Under the pieces are notes generated by a model that saw nothing but the letters and a program-made list of their open reading frames with translations, made no database searches and was not told the origin of the DNA. 64,000 bases of DNA. It comes from Elusimicrobia bacterium GWA2_51_34. Its GTDB lineage: Bacteria > Elusimicrobiota > Elusimicrobia > Elusimicrobiales > UBA9959. Below are positions 59,412-64,000 of this stretch, one piece after another. Position 1 is the stretch's first letter; each line of letters begins with the position of its first letter. A program made the position numbers and the translations under genes. The stretch lies in assembly GCA_001799565.1 (NCBI GenBank), contig MGTS01000021.1, forward strand, positions 33,984-97,983, read 5' to 3'.

Positions 59412-59565
59412 CTTTATGCTTGTAGGCGAGTAGGCTGGTATGCTCTTCAGAGAAACACCGAAGGCTGCTAACCTATGGCTGTACCGTATCAAGGGCTATG
59501 CCCCATCAGACGGCCTGGCATACCCGCTTACCAGCCTACCAGCAAACTATGTGTATCCAACGCCA
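59412..59565. repeat. Word palindrome (TAGGCGAGTAGGCTGG type)
   Basis: Left: TTGTAGGCGAGTAGGCTGGT then ATGC. Right: GGCATACCCGCTTACCAGCC then TACCAGC. A loop of about 80 nt holds GGCTGCTAACC and GCCCCATCAGACGGCC. It lies between the clpC stop and the serine hydrolase start. Confidence 0.7.
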
Positions 59566-59566
59566 T

Positions 59567-62038
59567 TCAGGTTACTCCCAGATCGAGGGCTTCACCATCC
59601 CCCTTATAGCTGACCTTCACCATGTCGCCTTTTTTCATCTTGCTGTTCAGCAGAAACTCGGAAAGCGGGTCTTCAAGCAGGCGCTGAACGGTCCTTAACA
59701 GAGGACGGGCGCCGTATTGCGGGTCAAAGCCTTTCTTGGTAAGGAATGTTTTGGCCTCAGCGGTTATTTTAAAGCCCACGCCCTTGCCTTCAAGCTTTTT
59801 TTCCACCTTGGTAAGGTTCAGCTCCAGTATTTTCCCCATATCAATTTCGTTCAACGGCCGGAAAACTATCACCTCGTCTATGCGGTTGATGAATTCGGGG
59901 TTGAAAACGCGCTTGATCTCCTCTTTAACCGTGTCTTTCATTTCGTGGTAATCTTTTTCGCGGTCTTCACGCGGGATAAATCCCAGAGTTTTGCCTTTGG
60001 TGATAAGGCGCGCGCCCACATTGGAGGTCATGATGAGTATGGTGTTTTTGAAGCTTACCTTGTGGCCCAGGCTGTCCGTCAGCAGGCCCTCGTCCATGAT
60101 TTGAAGCAGGATATTGAACACGTCGGGATGGGCCTTTTCAATTTCGTCTAGCACCACCACGGAATAAGGTTTGCGGCGCACAAGCTCGGTAAGCTTGCCG
60201 CCTTCCTCGTAACCCACATAGCCGGGAGGCGCGCCGATAAGGCGCGAGACGGAAAATTTTTCCATATATTCGGACATGTCAATGCGCACCATAGCCTCTT
60301 CGTTGCCGAACAGGAAGTCGGCAAGCACGCGCGCCAGCTCCGTTTTACCCACGCCCGTGGGACCCAGGAAAATAAAGTTGCCTATCGGACGCTTGGGGTC
60401 TTTCATTCCGGTGCGGCTGCGCTTTATGGCCTGGGAGACTATTTTCACGGCCTCTTCCTGGCCTATAAGATGCTTGTGTATTTCTTCTTCCATGTGCATC
60501 AGCTTATCCGCCTCGCTCTGCGTCATGCGGGTAACCGGGATACCGGTCCACTTTGAAGCGATGGAGGCGATATCTTCTTCGGTTACCCCGGGCGCCATCT
60601 TATCGCGCGACTCGCGCCACTTTTTTTTGGCGTCCTCAAGATTTTTTTTAAGCTCTTTCTCGCGCTCGCGGAGTTTGGCCGCCTTTTCAAATTCCTGGCC
60701 GTAGATGGCGGCGTTTTTTTCCTTCCCCACTTCCTCAAGCTCGGCCTCTTTTTCCTTGAATTCAGGCGGAGATACTGAAAGTTTCAGGCGGGCTCTGGAG
60801 CCCGCCTCGTCAAGAAGGTCTATGGCCTTGTCGGGCAGCGCCCGGTCGGTTATATACTTATCCGAAAGCTGGACGGCCGCGAAAATGGCGGGGTCGGAAT
60901 ATTTGCACTTGTGGTGCGACTCGTATTTATCCTGCAGGCCTTTCAGAATTTCTATAGTTTCCTCAACCGAGGGCGGGTCAACCACCACCGGCTGGAAACG
61001 GCGCTCAAGGGCAGGGTCGTGCTCTATGTGCTTGCGGTATTCATCAAAGGTAGTGGCGCCTATGCACTGCAGTTCGCCGCGCGCGAGGGCGGGTTTGAGC
61101 ATATTGGAAGCGTCTATTGCGCCCTCGGCCGCGCCAGCGCCTATCACGGTGTGCAGCTCGTCAATAAACATTATGATGGAATTTTTGGCCTTGCGTATTT
61201 CTTCTATAATGCCTTTGAGACGCTGTTCAAATTCGCCGCGGTACTTGGTGCCGGCCACTATTGAGGCAAGATCAAGGCTTAAAAGCCGCTTGCCCGCCAG
61301 TGTGTCGGAAATATCGCCCGCTGATATTTTCTGGGCCAGTCCCTCCACTATTGCCGTTTTGCCCACCCCGGGTTCGCCTATAAGCACGGGGTTGTTTTTG
61401 GTACGGCGCCCAAGTACCTGTATGATACGCTCTATCTCGTTTACACGGCCTATTACGGGGTCCAGTTTCCCCTCTTTGGCCATCTGCGTCATGTCGCGGG
61501 CGAATTCGTCAAGGATAGGCGTTTTTGTTTTGCTTTTAGCGGCGCTGTGCGGAGCGTGGCTTTTGGGCGAGGGGGCCTCTTTCTGGCTGTCTTTCTGGTC
61601 AAGGTCGCCAAGGATAGTAAGCACTTCCTCGCGCACTGTATCAAGCTTAAGCCCCAGGTTCGCAAGCACCCGGGCCGCCACGCCTTCCTCTTCGCGGATG
61701 AGGCCCATTAAAATATGCTCGGTGCCGATATAGGAATGGCCCATCTGCTGGGCCTCTTCCACGGCGTATTCAAGCACTTTCTTGGCGCGCGGGGTGAAAG
61801 GTATTTCGCCCAGGAGCATCATGTTGTCGCCCTGTCCCACTATTTTTTCTATCTCGGCGCGCACCTTACGCAGATCAACGCCGAGGCCCTGCAGAACCTG
61901 CGAGGCCACTCCCTCGCCAAGGGCGATAAGGCCCAGCAGAATATGCTCGGTGCCTACATAGTCGTGGTTAAGGCGCTTTGCCTCTTCCTGGGCTATTAAA
62001 ATCACGCGCTGAGCTCTTTCGGTAAATCTTGTTCCCAT
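59567..62038 (-). CDS. clpC: ATP-dependent Clp protease ATPase subunit ClpC
   Basis: 823 residues. N-terminal double Clp-N repeat (FTERAQRVILIAQEEAKRLN, FTPRAKKVLEYAVEEAQQMG), first AAA module with GEPGVGKTA (about 221-229), a UVR/M-domain coil (AAIYGQEFEKAAKLREREKE) that distinguishes ClpC from ClpA, and second AAA module with GPTGVGKTE and a C-terminal sensor. It unfolds substrates for ClpP; ClpP is not in the window. Lies downstream of the NfeD protease gene on the same strand. Confidence 0.97.
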   Translation of the reverse strand: MGTRFTERAQRVILIAQEEAKRLNHDYVGTEHILLGLIALGEGVASQVLQGLGVDLRKVRAEIEKIVGQGDNMMLLGEIPFTPRAKKVLEYAVEEAQQMGHSYIGTEHILMGLIREEEGVAARVLANLGLKLDTVREEVLTILGDLDQKDSQKEAPSPKSHAPHSAAKSKTKTPILDEFARDMTQMAKEGKLDPVIGRVNEIERIIQVLGRRTKNNPVLIGEPGVGKTAIVEGLAQKISAGDISDTLAGKRLLSLDLASIVAGTKYRGEFEQRLKGIIEEIRKAKNSIIMFIDELHTVIGAGAAEGAIDASNMLKPALARGELQCIGATTFDEYRKHIEHDPALERRFQPVVVDPPSVEETIEILKGLQDKYESHHKCKYSDPAIFAAVQLSDKYITDRALPDKAIDLLDEAGSRARLKLSVSPPEFKEKEAELEEVGKEKNAAIYGQEFEKAAKLREREKELKKNLEDAKKKWRESRDKMAPGVTEEDIASIASKWTGIPVTRMTQSEADKLMHMEEEIHKHLIGQEEAVKIVSQAIKRSRTGMKDPKRPIGNFIFLGPTGVGKTELARVLADFLFGNEEAMVRIDMSEYMEKFSVSRLIGAPPGYVGYEEGGKLTELVRRKPYSVVVLDEIEKAHPDVFNILLQIMDEGLLTDSLGHKVSFKNTILIMTSNVGARLITKGKTLGFIPREDREKDYHEMKDTVKEEIKRVFNPEFINRIDEVIVFRPLNEIDMGKILELNLTKVEKKLEGKGVGFKITAEAKTFLTKKGFDPQYGARPLLRTVQRLLEDPLSEFLLNSKMKKGDMVKVSYKGDGEALDLGVT

Positions 62039-62122
62039 AGTTTAAAGCCTCCGGATAAATCAATCCCGCCGCCTGCCTGCCTGATGCGATCTGGCCGTCG
62101 CCAGAAAGCAGGTGGGATAATC

Positions 62123-63496
62123 TTAACCTTTTTTCACACGCATTTTAAAGCCCTCAACGGCAGTTACGGTTATTTCCGAACCCTCGGCGATATCGCCGGA
62201 AACGCTTTCCGCCTTCCAAAGCTCGCCTTCAACCAGCACCGTGCCGGAAGGGTTGAGATCTGTTTTAGCCCTGCCCTTTTTGCCGGCAAGGCTTTCAATG
62301 CCGGTAACTACGCGGCGCAACTGCGCCTTCATTACTATCCAGCTGAGCGCCGCCACCACGGCGATAAGAGAGATAAGGGTGGAAGTTAATATGCTCATAG
62401 AGACTGATAATCCTCCAAGAGAGTGCCCGTTGAACAGCATCAGAGCGCCCAATATCACCGACAGCGCCCCGCCAAGTGTGAGCAGGCCGTAACTGACCAC
62501 CTTTATCTCGGCGATAAAAAACACAAAACCGAGCAGGATAAGGGCGAGGCCCGCGAAATTGGCGGATAACGTCTGGAAGGAATAAAAAGCCATTACCAGC
62601 GAAACCGCCCCCACCACGCCCGGCAGGATAAGGCCGGGGTTGTAAAGTTCTATAAAAACCCCGGCCGCGCCAAGGCTCATAAGTATCATGGCGATGTTCG
62701 GATCGGTGATCACGGCTAAAAATTTCTGGCGGCGCGTCTGGACCATAAAATCCACTTTGACATTTTTAACCGCAAGCCCGCCGAAACCCGCAACTTCATG
62801 GCCGTTTATCTTAAACAGCAGATCGTTTATGTCGGCGGCGATAAAATCAACCACGCCGGTTTTAAGCGCTTCCTCGGCCGGAATGGAATCGCTTTTGGCG
62901 ACGGCCTTTATGGCCCACTCGACATTGCGTTTTTTCTGCTGGGTGATGGATTTTATGTAAGCGGAAGCGTCGTTTAAAATTTTGTCTTCCATAGGGTCTT
63001 TTTTTCCGCCGTCTTTTGTACCCGCACCCGCCGGCATTGCGCCGATCATTACCGGATGAGCTGCGCCGATATTGGTGCCGGGGGCCATTACGGCCAGATG
63101 CGCCGCCATTGTGATGAACACACCGGCGGAGGCCGCGCGCGCGCCCTGCGGATAAACAAAAACAGCCACCGGCACTTTAGAAGCGAGCATTTGCTTTATA
63201 ATGTCGCGCATGGATCCGTCAAGGCCGCCGGGGGTGTCAAGCGCAAGAACCAGCAGATCATATTTTTCCGCGTTGGCCCGGTCTATGGCGCCGCCCATAA
63301 ATTCAGCTGCCGCCGGAGTGATAACGCCCGAGTAGGGCGCGGCAAGCACTTTGGACACTGCGTGGACCTTTTTTCCGCCTGTGACTCTGGCGTAGTCAGC
63401 TGCTGAGGCGGGAGGTTTTGGAACATTAGGCGCTGCGGAGATTGTTCCGGCTTGCGCCGCGGCAAACAGTAGAACGGGCAGGATTATCTTTTTCAT
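62123..63496 (-). CDS. NfeD-type membrane serine protease (ClpP-like domain)
   Basis: 457 residues from ATG 63496 (GGAGGGCG upstream; a frame opening 30 codons earlier is rejected). Signal peptide, then a ClpP-class protease domain: LLVLALDTPGGLDGSMRDI (oxyanion), nucleophile Ser about 123 in ARAASAGVFITMAA, and a lysine helix DASAYIKSITQ. Then four to five helices and an NfeD OB-fold tail (GTVLVEGELWKAES). Such proteins (NfeD1b) pair with stomatin-like slipins to control membrane proteins; no slipin gene is present here. Likely co-transcribed with clpC. Confidence 0.9.
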   Translation of the reverse strand: MKKIILPVLLFAAAQAGTISAAPNVPKPPASAADYARVTGGKKVHAVSKVLAAPYSGVITPAAAEFMGGAIDRANAEKYDLLVLALDTPGGLDGSMRDIIKQMLASKVPVAVFVYPQGARAASAGVFITMAAHLAVMAPGTNIGAAHPVMIGAMPAGAGTKDGGKKDPMEDKILNDASAYIKSITQQKKRNVEWAIKAVAKSDSIPAEEALKTGVVDFIAADINDLLFKINGHEVAGFGGLAVKNVKVDFMVQTRRQKFLAVITDPNIAMILMSLGAAGVFIELYNPGLILPGVVGAVSLVMAFYSFQTLSANFAGLALILLGFVFFIAEIKVVSYGLLTLGGALSVILGALMLFNGHSLGGLSVSMSILTSTLISLIAVVAALSWIVMKAQLRRVVTGIESLAGKKGRAKTDLNPSGTVLVEGELWKAESVSGDIAEGSEITVTAVEGFKMRVKKG

Positions 63497-63571
63497 ATCA
63501 TTAACGCCCTCCGCAAAAGCTGAAACAACAATAAGTTCAGTAATGTTAATTATACAATGTTTAACCGCTGG

Positions 63572-63813
63572 GAGCCTGTCCGACATAAGGCTTTCATAGC
63601 GTCCGCCTCAGGCGGATGATGCCGGGTGGATCGAAGCGACACAATTCAGGCAATCAGGCCGAAGCGACGCGAAACGAGCATTCTGGACAGGACTGTGCGT
63701 TGGCCGTCTGATGAGCATAGCTCTTGATACGGCACTGGCATAGCCTTGAGCGGCGCAAAGGCGCAGGCCAAAAGCGGCAATTGCAGCCGAAATTACTTAT
63801 GTCGGCCAGGCTC
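63572..63813. mobile_element. MITE-like element with GAGCCTGTCCGACATAAG ends
   Basis: Left end GAGCCTGTCCGACATAAG (63572-63589); right end on the opposite strand GAGCCTGGCCGACATAAG (63796-63813), one difference. About 240 bp long; inside, the palindrome GTCCGCCTCAGGCGGA (63601-63616) lies near the left end. No coding capacity recognised. It occupies most of the gap between the NfeD gene and the final partial gene. Confidence 0.65.
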
Positions 63814-63867
63814 GCAGAGCCCGCCTGGCCGGGCGGATTTGTTACAATACCCGGGAAAGGAATAAGA

Positions 63868-64000
63868 ATGACGGAAGAAATAAGCGGTCTTTTTTCGGTG
63901 CTGGCGGCGGAAGAAAGGCTGCCGGATTTTGCCCTTACGGCCAGAATACTTTCAGAATTCAACTCCCTGAACTCTGATGACGCCGGACGGCTGGCCAGGC
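63868..64000 (+). CDS. Start of an unidentified gene, 3' end beyond window
   Basis: 44 codons to the edge from ATG 63868: MTEEISGLFSVLAAEERLPD then FALTARILSEFNSLNSDDAG and RLAR. AAAGG lies 6 nt before the ATG, and TACAAT (63844-63849) could be its -10. Acidic, helical. Too short to assign a family. Confidence 0.55.
   Translation, partial: MTEEISGLFSVLAAEERLPDFALTARILSEFNSLNSDDAGRLAR

Noticed and set aside
60705-61733. Ser/Arg-rich open frame of 342 codons on the plus strand
   Set aside because: It is antisense to clpC; low-complexity composition typical of a reverse reading.
63654-63962. Minus-strand gene of about 102 codons at the right edge
   Set aside because: It reads through the MITE-like element and has no ribosome site; the plus-strand start at 63868 is better supported.
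1-64000. tRNA, rRNA or tmRNA genes
   Set aside because: No GGTTCGA-type T-loop in a cloverleaf context, CCA end or rRNA core sequence was seen on either strand; a covariance search would be decisive.

Overview
The window is bacterial DNA, gene-dense, about half G+C, using the standard bacterial code. It encodes a diderm (Gram-negative-type) cell: apolipoprotein N-acyltransferase, SecA with a zinc tail, lipid-linked glycan flippases, ClpC and a diaminopimelate branch (DapB plus an LL-DAP-type aminotransferase). The mix of ClpC, DapL, many radical SAM glycan genes, WG-repeat and sulfatase-modifying-factor-like proteins, together with hairpin-rich intergenic DNA, suggests an uncultivated phylum. 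Elusimicrobiota is my best guess, at low confidence because no rRNA or other taxonomic marker is present. I see no rRNA, tRNA, CRISPR, phage or intact insertion sequence.

Layout. 1-9.6 kb: mostly single housekeeping or secreted genes (partial serine hydrolase, methylmalonyl-CoA decarboxylase, permuted papain-like protein, gpmI, yggU, a radical SAM enzyme, a DsbA-like protein with a MauE/DoxX partner, a receiver protein) and a truncated TMTC-like remnant. 9.8-13.5 kb: unknown membrane protein, then UDP-glucose dehydrogenase and UDP-xylose synthase. 13.7-16.5 kb (minus): clostripain-type protease, histone-deacetylase-fold enzyme, cupin. 16.5-18.8 kb: UbiA prenyltransferase plus radical SAM behind a repeated promoter/leader. 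19-25.8 kb (minus): lnt, secA and an MBOAT/SGNH O-acylation pair. 26.2-30.2 kb: formyltransferase-methyltransferase fusion, sugar aminotransferase and radical SAM. 30.2-31.3 kb: a decayed gene, a 266-bp inverted-repeat element and a promoter. 31.3-46 kb: a parvulin, then a glycan region with two B12-type radical SAM enzymes, two methyltransferases, two glycosyltransferases, AsnB, a MurJ/Wzx-like flippase and an AglD-like membrane protein. 46-64 kb: M3 peptidase, coaD, a CpaB-like protein, a WG-repeat protein, dapB-dapL, an FGE-like lipoprotein, U32 peptidase, a nucleotidyltransferase pair, a second serine hydrolase, clpC, an NfeD protease, and the start of one further gene.

How the genes work together. 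Much of the window builds and exports surface glycan. Ugd and Uxs supply UDP-glucuronate and UDP-xylose. The aminotransferase/formyltransferase pair fits an N-formyl amino sugar. MBOAT/SGNH fits O-acetylation. UbiA would act on polyprenyl phosphate, and two flippase-like proteins would move the product. Several of these units start behind the same promoter box.

The most unusual signal is in the repeats. (1) GTCCGCCT/AGGCGGAC-type palindromes occur as terminators, inside inverted-repeat elements, and in frame inside coding sequences (twice in one serine hydrolase, once in a signal peptide), much like Rickettsia palindromic elements. (2) At least fourteen gene boundaries carry a roughly 40-150 bp block in which a short word is repeated on one arm and its reverse complement on the other. 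The word differs between loci, and some words recur. These blocks supply stop codons and protein termini for neighbouring genes. (3) Two copies of a terminally inverted element are present, one with another element nested in it.
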